The notes under the pieces are model-generated. The model worked only from the letters and a program-made list of their open reading frames with translations, had not been told where the DNA came from and did not search any database. 64,000 nt of DNA from Xiphydria camelus (lineage: Eukaryota; Arthropoda; Insecta; Hymenoptera; Xiphydriidae): the NCBI GenBank assembly GCA_963678675.1, contig OY783194.1:15194812-15258811 (forward strand), in the 5' to 3' direction. The position numbers and the translations under genes were made by a program. The first letter of the stretch is position 1, and each line of letters starts with the position of its first letter. Positions 12,510 to 24,228 of the stretch are shown piece by piece.

Positions 12510-13021
12510 GGAATTTCGGGTCTCGGAACGGATTGGTGTAATACGTGAGCATGCGCCAACTCCGTCTCACCCAAAATATCAATTTTGCCCATATATCCCT
12601 TGAAAATAAAGATTGTGCCTGACCAATGTACCCAGAGTAGTATCTTGTCCTACTAAATAAGTCTAAACCATAAAAACAATTAAAGTCATTTTTTTAAAAT
12701 TAATTAATTTTTTTAAATGCCACATTTTTGAGAATCACCCAGATGTCAAAAATACATTAGCGTCTGAACTACTATTATCACTAAATTTTTGTTTGTATTG
12801 GCTTTGGCCTGAGCTATCGTCGAACCTCTACTTTAAAATGAATCGAAGTTTTCTTATAATTTCACGTGATAAATTTTTTATTACTTCATTTTGAACTTTG
12901 AAAATCCTTAAAGAAGTATGATATAATATCAATTGCAAACTGACCTCTGCACTCGTCTCGGTTACCGTTATATTCAAGGGGTAACAAAGAACTTTGGATT
13001 TTTAAACTTTTCTGTACGATG
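11775..13021. other. Non-coding; G run and GA microsatellite
   Basis: Probable 3' untranslated sequence of the preceding gene, with AATAAA near 11947 and 12154, then unassigned sequence. A G-rich run lies at 12391-12411 and a (GA)n tract at 12476-12508. I see no other gene. Confidence 0.6.
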
Positions 13022-14024
13022 GTAATTGAGGAGCAGAAGTAACAAAGGGGCTAAGTGCCAATTTTTCGAAAAATGAGATTTATATAGATAGGTTTTATAT
13101 GCCGTCGACTATATTCTATCAAATTGCTGAAGTGCCAGGACTTCAAATTCCGTAAAAAATGAGGCAGATAAGTAGCGCTTTCTGCAAGTGCTCGGTCATT
13201 TTCACATGAAAGGAGTCAAGTGCCCGGTCATTTTCACATGAAAGGAGTCAAGTGCCATAGTATGCATTCTTGTGTGGCGCGTTCATTTTGTTCACATATT
13301 ACCGGAATATATCGTTTCGTGCACATATATTCATTTCGCTACACGGTTGTAGAATATTGTAAATGTTCCGATAAACGGTGGTCGGAACTATGACTATCGA
13401 TCCTTAGTAATACTGTCAAGTACTCACACAGGCCGATTTGAAATAGTAGATATGTCGCAGAAAACATTTTTTTATATACAAGCGGAAGCCGACAAGATCT
13501 TAAATCTCAAAGAAGTAAATATTAGCAAAGTTGTACGATTGAAAGTTGACTCCCAACAACCTGGTTTTTTGTTTACTGCTGAATCTTTTTCTGAAGTAGC
13601 ACCTCGGAAAGCAACTCCGATACTTAAAAGAGGAAAAACCACGGAAGATCTAAAAAATATCTCAATTAACCAGCTACCAGACATAAATAAGGTCGGTAAC
13701 AACAAGAAAAAAAACACTTAAAATCAATGATTTCTTATCTACAAGACAATAAACACCAAGCATTCTACGCTAATTTGACCAAATAATATATTGACACTTA
13801 GCCCGTTTCCCAATTTTTAAAAAAATTTCTTCATTATTTTCAAGTTTTCATTTTTTTTCTGTTGTGTTTGTCGTAGAACATTTAGGCGTAAGGCACATAA
13901 TATGTTAGAGAAGGATTTGAAAATAAAAAGTCTGTTATTTGGATATGTGAACGTTTTCTTTAAATATCTCCGTTTCACAGTTTTGGCACTTAGCCCCTTT
14001 GTTACTTCTACTCCTCAATTACGT
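13022..14024. mobile_element. 1-kb element with 39-bp inverted ends
   Basis: The left end (13022-13060) and right end (13983-14024) are inverted copies sharing aagtaacaaaggggctaagt. Inside, a unit ending tcattttcacatgaaagg is doubled at 13191-13257. The internal motif gctaagtgcc or its complement recurs several times, as expected of subterminal binding sites. It holds one 89-codon ORF. It lies beside the end of a coding fragment at 14008-14298. Confidence 0.7.
13452..13721 (+). CDS. Small ORF inside the 13-kb element, unknown
   Basis: An ATG with context atatgtcg opens an 89-codon frame inside the inverted-repeat element. The product starts MSQKTFFYIQAEADKIL and is basic toward the end (RGKTTEDLKN, NNKKKNT). 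I do not recognise it. It could be the first exon of a lost transposase or chance. The frame is uninterrupted and starts in the middle third of the element. Confidence 0.35.
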   Translation: MSQKTFFYIQAEADKILNLKEVNISKVVRLKVDSQQPGFLFTAESFSEVAPRKATPILKRGKTTEDLKNISINQLPDINKVGNNKKKNT

Positions 14025-14298
14025 GGCGTTGTATTCCTTCTGCAAGTTGGGGACTTATAGTAGTTACATTCTTCACAACCGTGGCAGCTTCATGAGCTCC
14101 CAACGCACGAAGATTCACCTGAGTTGCCAGGGCTAACTTTGCTGTGTGATGTGGTTTACGGAGATCCTCGGTCCTTCTTCTCTTCATTCGCTCGCTGGCT
14201 CCCTTGACTGATGTTGAAGGTCGACCTCTGTTTTTCGATTCCGCAGATTCATTAATGGTACTCGAATCATTCGAAATAGATAATGAACATCGAATCAA
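14008..14298 (-). pseudogene. Fragment of a repeated uncharacterised protein
   Basis: The minus-strand reading shows NRGRPSTSVKGASERMKRRR and TEDLRKPHHTAKLALATQ. The pattern GRP....S.S.R.KRR...LR is known to me from repeated, uncharacterised invertebrate proteins found with transposases. The frame runs only a few codons into the terminus of the 13022-14024 element, so that element probably interrupts the protein. Family and role are not established. Confidence 0.4.
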
Positions 14299-15055
14299 TT
14301 TTTATTTTGCGTAAAGAATCGTTCACGTGTATAACTAGATATTTTCCACCTCGATTTTATATTACACAGTTGCTTCTTTATATCGTTTCGCAAATCTTCA
14401 TCGATTTTAAAATTAATATTCTTCTTTTGAACCACATGCTCTTCCACAACTTAAAGTTGTTTGTCCAAGCTTTAACTCAAGCCAACTAATTTCGAATCAA
14501 CTCGAATATTTTTCTTCGAGTATATATTAATTCTTTTATGCCCGGTCCTGTGATAGAAATACATTGTAATATTAAATGGAGGTGGAGAGGCTAATCAGAG
14601 AAGGATCGAGAGCGGATCTCCCAACCTACCAAGGATTAGATTAAGGATTAAGTTTAAGGATTAAATTTTAGATTAGATTTAGAAAGCGCACGATAATTGA
14701 AGGGCCTGCGGTCAAAACCGGCTAAGTGACATTTTTTTCGAAATGCTTTTTTTTTGTATTTTCGGGTTATCTTATCTGACGCCGACATAAAGCAAGTTCG
14801 GAAACTCGGAAATCGTGATTAGTTTTTTTTTCAGTAAAGGTTCAATAATGGCTATCATGCTATGTACGAGGGTGGCTGGCGGTCAAAACCGGCTAAGTGC
14901 TTATTGAGTCTTATGGAAGCGTCATGTTTTCTATTGTAAACTAGCGGTTCTAGCTTAAAAAATAGTTCACAGCTGCCAATTGGTGAGTGCGTTGTGTAGG
15001 TGAAAGTGCAGGAAAAGTGTACGTGCCGAGTTTTTCATTTTTCATGCAAACACGT

Positions 15056-16090
15056 AGTCAATATCAAGAGACACGGTAGTGTCTCGCGGCATGTTCATTC
15101 AAGTAGTTCGTCAGAACGACGCCGACAGCGCTGTCGCAGCGAGCGAGCACCCGTGTATCTTTACAGGAAAAATGTCTGCCCCCTTCACCCCTCAAATTTT
15201 ACATCGAATTTTCTCAATAAATATACGGTTATAATCAAAACTATGCTTAGTTACGCCATATAAATTGACTATTCTCTATTGATAGAGACCAGAATAAATG
15301 TTATAAGTTAAATATTAACAGAGATTCGCCCTTAGCAACGCTAAGCCACGCCCCTGCCGCCTGAAAGTCGAGAATCCGATTTCTCGGGCAATATATATAT
15401 GTCAAAATGTCACTCTAATTCCGCCTATCTTCGGCGATAGTCGGCCATGATCGGAAATGTCTACACAGATGCGGGTACACGCATACGCCATCAAATGTAT
15501 GTGAGAGTGTGTGAGAATATATTCCTTGAATGTTTGGTCATGGTTTTCAAAGTGAATAAAATATTTCCATTCGCGTAACGATTTCCCTCGCGTTTATTTC
15601 GATCCTCGGACGCGCTTGTTAATAAAAAGTGATAATTCAGTGCAATCGGAGTAATGAATCTCAATAGTGGTGAATGTGACAGACGCTCCGTATAGTTTAA
15701 TAATCGTTTGTATTTTTTTCGTTTAATCGAGATAACGAACGGATGCAGTGGTATTTTTCTCTAGTTGCCTGTGCATCAAGAGCAGGAAAGGAGACGGTCT
15801 CAGAAGAATTCCCATCAGATAAGTTTAACTGCCATCTGACAACTTTAACCTCACTTTCGATGGAAGGACAAATATCTTTGTGTTCATTCTATTTTTGGTT
15901 TTCAGCGTCATGCGAGCATGGGGTGAATCGATGGATTAACAAATAAATTTGATGTTTCTTCTCCATCAAAACCGTGGCAGAAGAATAGCAGGTGCAATTG
16001 AATTGGATCACAATAATCAAGTAATTACTTTAACATTAGTTTTTCTCTATTGATATATTTCCTCCTTCGTACTATATTTTAAATAGTGAA
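15056..16090 (-). repeat. Family A copy
   Basis: This is the longest contiguous family A copy. Its part 15060-15690 is inverse to 1720-2335 and 48060-48690. Its part 15670-16085 matches 375-960 on the same strand. Short ORFs here (for example 15000-15263 and 15743-15946) follow the repeat and are not credible genes. Confidence 0.75.
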
Positions 16091-16756
16091 ATGCTGGATA
16101 TAATTTTGTTATTTATAATCTGTTACAGAAATAAACGTGCTGCTATTCAATTCCACCCAGAAGGACTCCAAATCATGTGCGAACCCGAGGGGGTTTCTTT
16201 CGAACGAGGGATCGTCCACTTGTTGTTCCAAGAACCAGCTGCATTGGTTCATACCGCGAGTTAGATTTGCTGCCTCGAGTGCATGGACGTGCGTCCATCC
16301 TTCAATATCCTCCCTGCCATGGTCTTGCTGATTCTAACCTCTGTTGCCACAACCCGAATGCTCGGCGAAGGTTATTTCTTATTCCTTCTAGCACAGATCT
16401 AGGTTATGCTGTACCTGTATTCTTCTGAGACTTCCTAAAATAATTATAAAAACCCCATATAATTCAGCCCTGACAAGTACAATCTTATCGAGCTGTACCT
16501 TATATCGAGGAGATCTTTCGATGTAATGATTCCGAAATGTTTCTATGATATTTTGCAACATTCGAGAATTTATCGAGAAATATATATATCTAACATATAC
16601 GGTAGTATTCACGAATATTGCAAAATATCGCAGGAATGTTACAGAAAAGTTACTTGCAAAAACGTGCTTTGTGGGGTGTAAATGATTATACCAGAGGCGA
16701 AGAAGAGATGAAATAAAAGTGAGGTATATGTACACTTCACGTTTGACAGGTTTGTA
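16091..16756. other. No gene seen
   Basis: A minus-strand open frame of 238 codons (16388-17104) crosses this stretch but runs into the inverted arms and the antisense of a transposase remnant next door, so it is not a gene. I see nothing else. Confidence 0.55.
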
Positions 16757-17336
16757 TACAGGGTGTTCGGAAAAAACACCGACACAGAAATAGGGGTGAT
16801 AGGTTACGTCATTACAAGTATTTTGATATAAGGGACCTATACCCGCAAGCGCGCCCCCTTCTGGAGATATCAACTTTTCAAGTTTATAACGACCGAGGTT
16901 GATCAAAATAGAATAATATTGAGTTTTTTGTCTACCTGTACAATTGAAAAACAAATGAAAACTCCTTGTATCCGCATCATCTTCGAAAAGTACAAGGACT
17001 TGAGCCAAGCGGTTATCCTTTCCGCAAGCAGTTTGCGCAGTGGCACATCTATCCAGAATTGTTTCCGATGTTGCATGGACATGGGTGGCCGTCATTTTGA
17101 GCATTTGCTGTAGTACATTGTTTTTGTATCTCGTAAAATTAAATATTCGTTACCATCTTGATACGTTTCTTATTATTCTACTTTGATCAACCTTGGTCGT
17201 TATAAACTTGAAAAGTTGATATCTCCAGAAGGGGGGGCGCGCTTGCGGGTATAGGTCCCTTATATCAAAATACTTGTAATGACGTAACCTATCACCCCTA
17301 TTTCTGTGTCTGTGTTTTTTCCGAACACCCTGTATA
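16757..17336 (+). mobile_element. Tc1/mariner-type palindrome with transposase C-terminal remnant
   Basis: The arms 16757-16922 and 17168-17336 are inverted copies ending cagggtgttcgg / ccgaacaccctg, in TATA context on both sides, as expected for TA insertion. The loop codes on the plus strand for SIQNCFRCCMDMGGRHFEHL then stop (TAG at 17111-17113). The ending GGRHFEHL resembles the C-terminus of insect IS630/mariner-type (DDE_3) transposases. It is therefore a deletion derivative holding only the last codons. Confidence 0.7.
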
Positions 17337-17717
17337 CTGTCATAAGTGGTATCTTTATATGTGATGAAACAATTCGTCATGGTCATTGGAAGAGTAGACT
17401 TAGAGTTCAAGGTAAAACGTCTTCATGGATTTCTGTAGACGACCAAAATATAAGAGAAATTTGATGATCCGTAAATTCGAAAGCGGTATATGTTTTATTT
17501 CTCCAAAATACTAAGGCAAAGTGAAAAATATAAGGACTCTCTCTAGTCTATAAATCCCTTTCAAAATATCACGAGAATAAATCAAAGGTAACGTGGTTAT
17601 AATTAATTGGCTCGTATCGGTATAAAATGTGAGACTTTAATTTTGTGGTAATAAAAAGCTATTCTTCTACATGTACGTATCTTTCTCATGAATAAATTCC
17701 AAAAAGTAGTGAAATCC

Positions 17718-18441
17718 CCCCACAAAAACAGATTCTCTGTAAAAAAAAGGCGGCATGTTCATTCAGTGCCAACAAAAAATGATACGTAAAATACTCTCCA
17801 AAAAAGATTTGAAATCAATTAAGATCGCCATGTTCAAGATTTATGTATTAAAAGAGTAAAAGGCATCATTTGAAAGGAAAATTATTGTAAATCAAGTTAC
17901 TAAAAAATTCGACTAAAAAATTTATTAAAAAATTTTAATAAAAAAGAACTTTCCGCGTTTTTTCCTTCAAAATAAAAAATTCAGACAGAATTATACTCGA
18001 TGTTTATGCACTTATGATTTTAAATAAATTCATACACACAATGATACCACCAGTATACCGAATGTCGCACGGGAAACCGATCAGGCGGGGGCCTTCTGAA
18101 TTTCTCTGAATTTGACTTCGGCAGTGCAATTTATGAATCACTCTAGCACCGTCCAAGCACTACCAATTATTCGACATAGTGGACAAAATATGAAAACTTG
18201 AACGCGGCAAGTTCTTTTTTATTAAATTTTGTTAATAAATTTTTTTAGTCGAATTTTTTAGTAACTTGATTTACAATAATTTTCCTTTCAAATGATGCCT
18301 TTTACTTTTAATACATAAATCTTGAACATGGCGATCTTAATTGATTTCAAATCTTTTTTGGAGAGTATTTTACGTATCATTTTTTGTTGGCACTGAATGA
18401 ACATGCCGCCTTTTTTTTACAGAGAATCTGTTTTTGTGGGG
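17718..18441. mobile_element. Palindromic element, family B
   Basis: Inverted arms of about 245 bp start ccccacaaaaacagattctc and end in the complement. The centre, about 230 bp, has no ORF. Partial copies of the right half occur at 30255-30551 and 31223-31380, so it is a multicopy family. Flanking duplication is not clear. Confidence 0.8.
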
Positions 18442-19388
18442 TATCGTATACACCTTCAAGGTAAGGAGCGCATTGTGCTTATTTACACGAATGACAATGT
18501 TTTGCATTCATATATTCAATTATTGCAAACATAATCTTGTAGGCGAGTAATTTCTATGAAGAGAGTTAGATATACAAATCTGTTCCGTAGGCCTACAAAC
18601 AGCTGAGAAAAATGAGAAAACGTGAATAATGCCGTGAGCTTCGCAGGAATGGCGAGGAGTACTGGAACAAGAAGGGGAAGCGAGTTGGCGCTAGAATTCC
18701 TCCAACTTCTCAAGTGAGATTTCTATATGTAATGTTATTTATAACGCATTAACAGTAAAAGTTTATGATCGGAGAAAGTTTATTATGTTAACAGCACTAA
18801 ATTTAACTAACAATGAAGAGTCGTAACAATAGGTTTTTCGCATAACAATATAATTTCTGAAAATGTGTGTAGTTTCTGAAAAACCACTAATATTTGCAAT
18901 ATTGCAAGACTCGAAAAACCCTATTAAATTCAGGAACTGGTACATAACTTGAATTACATAAAAGTTCCAAACTATAACTTTCGAAAGATTCACAGAGAAT
19001 TTCTGAAAAACATGTTTAACTTCGACTTTTATTACACTATAAAAATACAATTTTGTGAATTATACAACCAAGTTTTTGAATTCCACTTCTTAAAGTTCTT
19101 TCATGATCCAATAATCCGAACATAGATATTGAATTCAACAAAATCGGCTCAAGTTCAATGCATAGAGAGATAAGTGCGGCCGCACACATAGTCGGTTTTG
19201 ACCGCAGGGACATGCTGTACTTAGCCGCCGGTAAAACTTGAACGCTCGCAGTTTATACAATTCTTGCAATAATTGCCTAAAATTTCGATACAACAAATAT
19301 CTCGACTTTATTGACAGACATACTAAACATGATCGAAAAATTCCATCGTAAAAAGTAATGCAACAGTTTTTACGTCGCCCTGTAAAAT
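18442..19388. other. No gene seen
   Basis: AT-rich sequence inside the 14695-19433 element. No coding pattern, tandem array or partner was recognised apart from subterminal copies of the tcggttttgaccgc motif near its right end. Confidence 0.5.
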
Positions 19389-19649
19389 TTTAGAAATGTC
19401 ACTTAGCCGGTTTTGACCGCCGACCCTTCAATTTTTATAGCGGCGCGAGGAGGGAAATTTATTCTGTAGAAGGTTGTGTATACTCTATACGGAAATAAAA
19501 CTATTCTTCCTCCTACTATTAAATGGAGGTGCATTTTATGATAGTAGATAAAAACAGCATTTCATTACTAGATGCATGATACCTTCATAAAATTACTAAT
19601 ACGTATTGAGGGCCTTGGAGTAAAAGAGATCCAAGTGACTTTTCTTATA

Positions 19650-20139
19650 CAGGGTGTCCGTAAAGTATGGAAACGGTTGAATATCTCGAAAAGTACGCTT
19701 CAGAACGGGAAACGAAAAAATACGTATCCGATATTTTTTTTTAAAAATATCAAATGATACCATGACTGATCCCACACCCCAACCCCTGTGGGTCGGGCAG
19801 GGGGAAGCTTCAAAATCTTAAATAGGAACCTCCACTTTTGATTGCATATTCGCATTCTACATTAAAAACTACATAACTTTTATTTGAAACATTTTTTTCG
19901 ATTCGTGGCATATGGCGCTATAATCGACGAAATTCAATTTTTTCGGTTTTTGCAATTGAGAGTCGATTTATTCGATTCTGCAATACAATTGCGATAGAAA
20001 TTTACATTTTTTATTCTCATACTTGATATTTTTGTTAAAAATTTAATATAGTTTTGCAAATTTGAAGTGCAGATGCGTTTTGTACCTGGAATTCCCCGTG
20101 ACGCACTAAGTTCCGTTAGATGAAATTACGGACACCCTG
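19650..20139. mobile_element. 490-bp element with cagggtgtccgtaa ends
   Basis: The inverted ends cagggtgtccgtaa are 15 bp long; the left flank is TA and the right is TATA. It shares the CAGGGTGT terminus with the palindromes at 16757, 42138 and 43036, which suggests a common Tc1/mariner-type transposase. No coding remnant was recognised inside. Confidence 0.6.
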
Positions 20140-20256
20140 TATATGGACTTACATAAGAGTGCAGAGATTTATGTTATTTAAATTTCAAAAATTCAGGATC
20201 TATGCATATGATATCATGTGATAGGTGGAGCTCAAAGCAGGAAACCTTTTTATCTA

Positions 20257-20280
20257 TCTATGTATATATATAAAAATGAA

Positions 20281-20311
<31 letters not shown>

Positions 20312-21195
20312 ATGTCTCGTATGCCTTCCTAAACCGTTCATCCGATTGCGATGAAATTTTGGAAAATGGTTGGACGCATGCCTGCGATGGTTTCTGAGTT
20401 AGTAAATCTTATACAGGGTGTTCAAAAAGTCCCGGTACGGCCGATTATCTCAGCGGGAAAACATTTTAGAGAAAAATGTTTAATACAAAACTTTAAGGAT
20501 TTTCCCTTGGCTACCCAGTGGTCGTATTGGATTTGACCTTGACCGTGATCTTTAAGGTAATATCAAATGCCTTCCTAAACCGTTCATCCGATTGCGATGA
20601 AACTTTGGGGAATGGTTGGACGCATGCCCGCGAAGGTTTCTGAATTAGTAAATCTTATAAAAGGTGTTCAAAAAGTACCGGTACTGATGATTATTATGCC
20701 TTCCTAAACCGTTCATCCGATTGCGATGAAAAGTTGGGAAATGGTTGGACGCATGCCCGCGAAGGTTTCTGAGTTAGTAAATCTTATACAGGGTGTTCAA
20801 AAAGTACCGGTACGGATGATTATTATGCCTTCCTAAACCGTTCATCCGATTGCGATGAAAATTTGGGGAACAGTTGGACGCATATCCGCGAAGGTTTCTG
20901 AGTTAGTAAATCTTATACAGGGTGCTCAAAAAGTCGAACTATACTTGACCTAAATTTGACCTCCGCTGACAATAAAGGTAACATGAAAAAAATGGTCAAG
21001 GACACATTTGAACGTGAAAAAAAATTAATTTGACCTCGATATAACCTTGAAGGTCATGGTCAAGGTCAAATCCAATATAACCATTGCGTATCCTGGGAAA
21101 AATACGAAAAGTTTTGTATTAAAAATGTATTTAAACAATGGTGGACGGACAAAATCAATCCACAATCTACCCGTGCGAAGCCGCACATAAATTGG
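20257..21195 (+). mobile_element. Helitron copy, 3' end lost
   Basis: It begins TCTATGTATATATATAAAAA, close to the typical insect Helitron 5' end, then has a (TGTC)n tract. A unit of about 120-130 bp beginning atgccttcctaaaccgttca is repeated four times (20326, 20567, 20698, 20826). The copy stops at gtgcgaagccgcac, short of the hairpin and CTAG seen at 40645. Other copies lie at 31381-33155 and 39895-40645. Confidence 0.75.
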
Positions 21196-21276
21196 CACAT
21201 AAGGTACCTAAATCTGCACTTATAAGTCCATATATAAGAAAAGTCACTTGGATCCCTTTTATTCCAAGGCCCTCAA

Positions 21277-21793
21277 TTGTTAGTTTCACGGAACACAACT
21301 CAAACGATTAATACTATAAAAATTGCAAAATGTAAGAAATACGATATATATGATACTAATATAGTTACGAGCCATTTATTGAAATAATAATTTCATATAC
21401 AAATGTGTTCCCACTAGGGTGGATTACAAAATAGCGCGTGGCGCCTTTACAAAGTGTGTACTTTAAAATATAATAATATTGGGGGAGTGGCTGCTTACCC
21501 ACCCACCGCTATTGGGCCCGCCATTATCACAATTGAATTTATTAAAAAGGGCGGGCTGCGGCGTCGGCGCGTCTGCCGGTAGGCGATTGGTGGGGGCCGG
21601 AGTTTTGAGTCGGTGGGTCAGTCGTCGATCCGAAAAACTATTTTACAAAATAGAGAGATACTAGTAAAAAGGCCAAGAAAAAAAAGGTTGATCAGTGTGT
21701 ACATAACAATAGAATTATAGGCGAGGAAGTGTGGCCTCGTATACCTACAATAATCTTAAGAAAATCGGTGGAATTACATATTTAAATGGAAAA
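21277..21793. other. No gene seen; short block shared with 33189-33240
   Basis: About 50 bp around gctattgggcccgcc at 21476-21530 is similar to 33189-33240, next to another Helitron copy. A short ORF of 61 codons here is GC-rich and unlikely to be real. Confidence 0.45.
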
Positions 21794-22616
21794 TTAAGGG
21801 GTAAGGCCACCATGCAACTTTTAAAAAATCGTTTTTTTTATTAGCTTAAAACATTCCTTAAACCCTCAAGAATAAGAAGAAAAAGTGTCGTGATCAGAAC
21901 AAATCTTGAATCTTGAGGCTGCAAAAACAGCTCGAACTGCCTCAAAATTAGCCAGAAAAGAAGAAGAAGAATTAAACGTCAATATAGAAGGCCAACTATA
22001 CGGTGCAGGCATCCCGAAAATTAAAGGTATACTATAATTTTCCACTATAAAAGGTTACTTCAAACTTTAAACGCGTTTTTCTCAGAACACCATTTTCAAA
22101 ATCGGGCGAACCGCTAGCGGCTACAAATCTTTCTCGATTGCCTTCAAATTTGGAGAGTATCTTTATACATATATAATCTAATAGACCACGTAGGGATTTT
22201 TCGATATGTTGTGAACTTTTTGTTTTATAAACGGTTAAATATGAAATTCTTACGTGAAAACGTGAACTTTTACTTTATATGCTCACCATTTCTAAAAAAA
22301 TCGATATTTCTAAAATCCCCTACGTGGTCTATTAGTTTATGATATATATTAAAGAAAAATTTTTTGATTTTTGTTCTAGGTTCGCGTTTGGAGGTGCAGG
22401 CGGTTCACCCGTTTTGGACCTCCAGAAAAACTCGCCGCAGAAACTGGATCCTAGAGCGGCCATTTCGTAACCAAAAATTCAAAACAAAATGTTCTTTTGT
22501 ATCTCTAAAGACACTTGATAAAGTACTGTATAAGGAAATTCTATAGCTTTTACTATACTCCTACACAAAATTTCCAAAATCGTCCTTCTTTCTTGACGCA
22601 CATGGTGGCCCCTTAA
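21794..22616. mobile_element. Candidate element with ttaagggg ends
   Basis: The left end ttaaggggtaaggccaccat and the right end catggtggccccttaa are inverted copies, apart from a 3-base insertion. An inner pair around ctacgtggtctattag (22185 and 22318) is also inverted. A short coding-like stretch reads LEAAKTARTASKLARKEEEE then GQLYGAGIPKIK (about 21909-22024), which may be a transposase tail. Only weak support for the class. Confidence 0.45.
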
Positions 22617-22950
22617 GGTAAAGAATAACAAAGAATTTCTGGACGGGTGCTGGCAGTTCCAATAAATTAATAATACGACAATAAGTTAATAAGATGGTAA
22701 ATAGCTTAGGTCAAGGTCACAGGCGGCAGCGCAAGGAATGAGGGTCAATTAAGTGAATGAAATGGATGATATTATGTACACTTGGTGAGTTCGATAAGAT
22801 GGGGGTGAGTGACTACGTCTGCTAATGCCTTTACCATCTCTTAGGCCAACCTTTCCCTGGGCCAAGGTAGGAGGGCATAGGGAAACCACTAGTTGTCATC
22901 GGGTACTACGGACGTATACTGCCTGGCACTGGTCAAATGCTCCACATAGA

Positions 22951-23200
22951 TGAAGAGGCAAGTGGATGAAGGTGTTATGTAATAAAAAGTTGGTTCTGAG
23001 ATATTTGAGTTTGTAGGCCGTCTTCCATACAGTAGACATATGGCATACTAAACACACTCTATGTAATATCTGTGGTTTGAATGGCATTAGAGCTATCCAA
23101 GATTCACAGAAGTTATATTCGGACATAACACTTTCATCCACTGAGTGATCTCATTTTTTATAAAAATGTTACATAACACCTTCATCCACTTGCCTCTTCA
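22951..23200. repeat. 32-bp inverted pair
   Basis: tgaagaggcaagtggatgaa at 22951 is mirrored at 23169-23200; the inner sequence is about 185 bp. It touches the 3' border of the R2-like fragment and may mark the insertion that cut it. No ORF. Confidence 0.6.
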
Positions 23201-23780
23201 GATATCTCGGGACCAACGGTTAGTTTCCGAGACAATGAGGCGGTACATAATGGATGAGTACCACAGGGAAGCCCGCAGCCATCTCAACACCGCCTCGTTT
23301 CCTCAGTACCACGATTCGAAGGCCCCTACCATAAAGACATCAACCACAACTTGGTATCCTTGCGCCCGCAGCTGGTCAGCTAAGGGCTCGTATTTGGCGT
23401 GTTTACGAGCCCTAGCTTCATCCCAAGACTGCAGACGGTTCTCGAATGGTACCGTCACGTCCAGGACGGTAACAAGACGTGATCGGTCGTCCCGTATAAC
23501 GAGATCCGGTCGAAATTGGGCGAGGTCTCCAACCGCCCCTGCCACAGGGCGATTAGTGAAGGTGACGTCAGGCAGTCGTGTAGGCTTTAACGAGCCCAGC
23601 AACCACCGCATTATGCCGTCGCTGGATCGTGTTCGAATGAAGGCCTCTGCCCACTACACCGTACCATACCCTGACCGTAACAGGAACGTGTCAGGCACGG
23701 AAGGAAGCACTCCGTTCACTACTATGCCCACTGCCCGGCCGGTGACGGAACGGTCTAGTGGGTGTTGTCTGATACTAAAC
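23198..23780 (-). pseudogene. R2-type non-LTR retrotransposon, C-terminal endonuclease fragment
   Basis: Read on the minus strand, the frame shows LRSGYGTV, a stop, AFIRTRSSDGIMRWLLGSLK, then FRPDLVIRDDRSRLVTVLDV, KHAKYEPLADQL and VVDVFMVGAFESWY. After an in-frame TGA it continues RLIVSETNRWSRDI to a stop at 23198-23200. The PD...D...K arrangement (RPDLV, VLDVTV, RKHAKYE) is the restriction-like endonuclease of R2-clade elements, which cut a fixed target. Here there is no 28S rRNA sequence around it, and the reverse transcriptase is absent. It is a 5'-truncated, decayed piece. Confidence 0.7.
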
Positions 23781-24228
23781 CATATAAAGAATATTTGTTT
23801 GCATGTGTCGATACGGTTACGGTCCTAGTATATTACGGTATAGTGGGCCGAGGCCTTGAGGCGGGCAGTGGCAGATCACGTCCGATATATAGGGAAGAGG
23901 TCCGTAAGGTGGGACGGGTTTCGTATTTTGGCCAAATGTTTTGACTAAACAGAAATATTACAGAAAGCTATATACCATTGGAGAGGTAATTTTCTTCGCT
24001 ACATTTTTGTTACAGAAAGTAACTAAATTGCTTCAGAAATAAAAAAGTTATGATCCATTTTCTGAACATATGATTTTTGGCCATTAAACAAATTGGTCCG
24101 TAAGGTAGGACACTAAATGTGATTAAGAAAATGGCTTAAAAATGAAATAAAAACACCAGATTTCAAGAGTTTATTGCTGATGTATTTATTGAAAAGTGTT
24201 TTCCCATAAAAACGAGATAAAACTTTCA
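23781..24228. other. Non-coding; probable 3' region of the next gene fragment
   Basis: The phrase ggtccgtaaggtRggac occurs near 23908 and 24091. On the minus strand AATAAA-type signals lie just downstream of the stop at 24229, so part of this may be its 3' untranslated region. Confidence 0.45.

Larger units (their letters stand above)
14695..19433. mobile_element. Large element with inverted ends and nested insertions
   Basis: The left end aattgaaggg followed by gcggtcaaaaccggctaagt is mirrored at 19389-19433. Extra copies of the tcaaaaccggc motif lie inside both ends (near 14880 and 19190-19225). The interior holds a family A copy (15056-16090), a mariner-type palindrome (16757-17336) and a family B palindrome (17718-18441). 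No own coding region is left, so its class is unknown. Its end shares ggctaagtg with the neighbouring 13022-14024 element, which hints at a related transposase. Confidence 0.55.
19605..21276. repeat. Outer inverted pair around nested elements
   Basis: The sequence 19605-19645 (gagggccttggagtaaaag) is mirrored at 21232-21275. The next inner part at 20142-20180 is mirrored at 21193-21230. A mariner-type element and a Helitron are nested within this older inverted-repeat element. Confidence 0.65.

Noticed and set aside
16388..17104. A 238-codon open frame on the minus strand
   Set aside because: It runs through the inverted arms and the antisense of a mariner-type C-terminal remnant. Its residues show no family pattern, so it is a chance frame.
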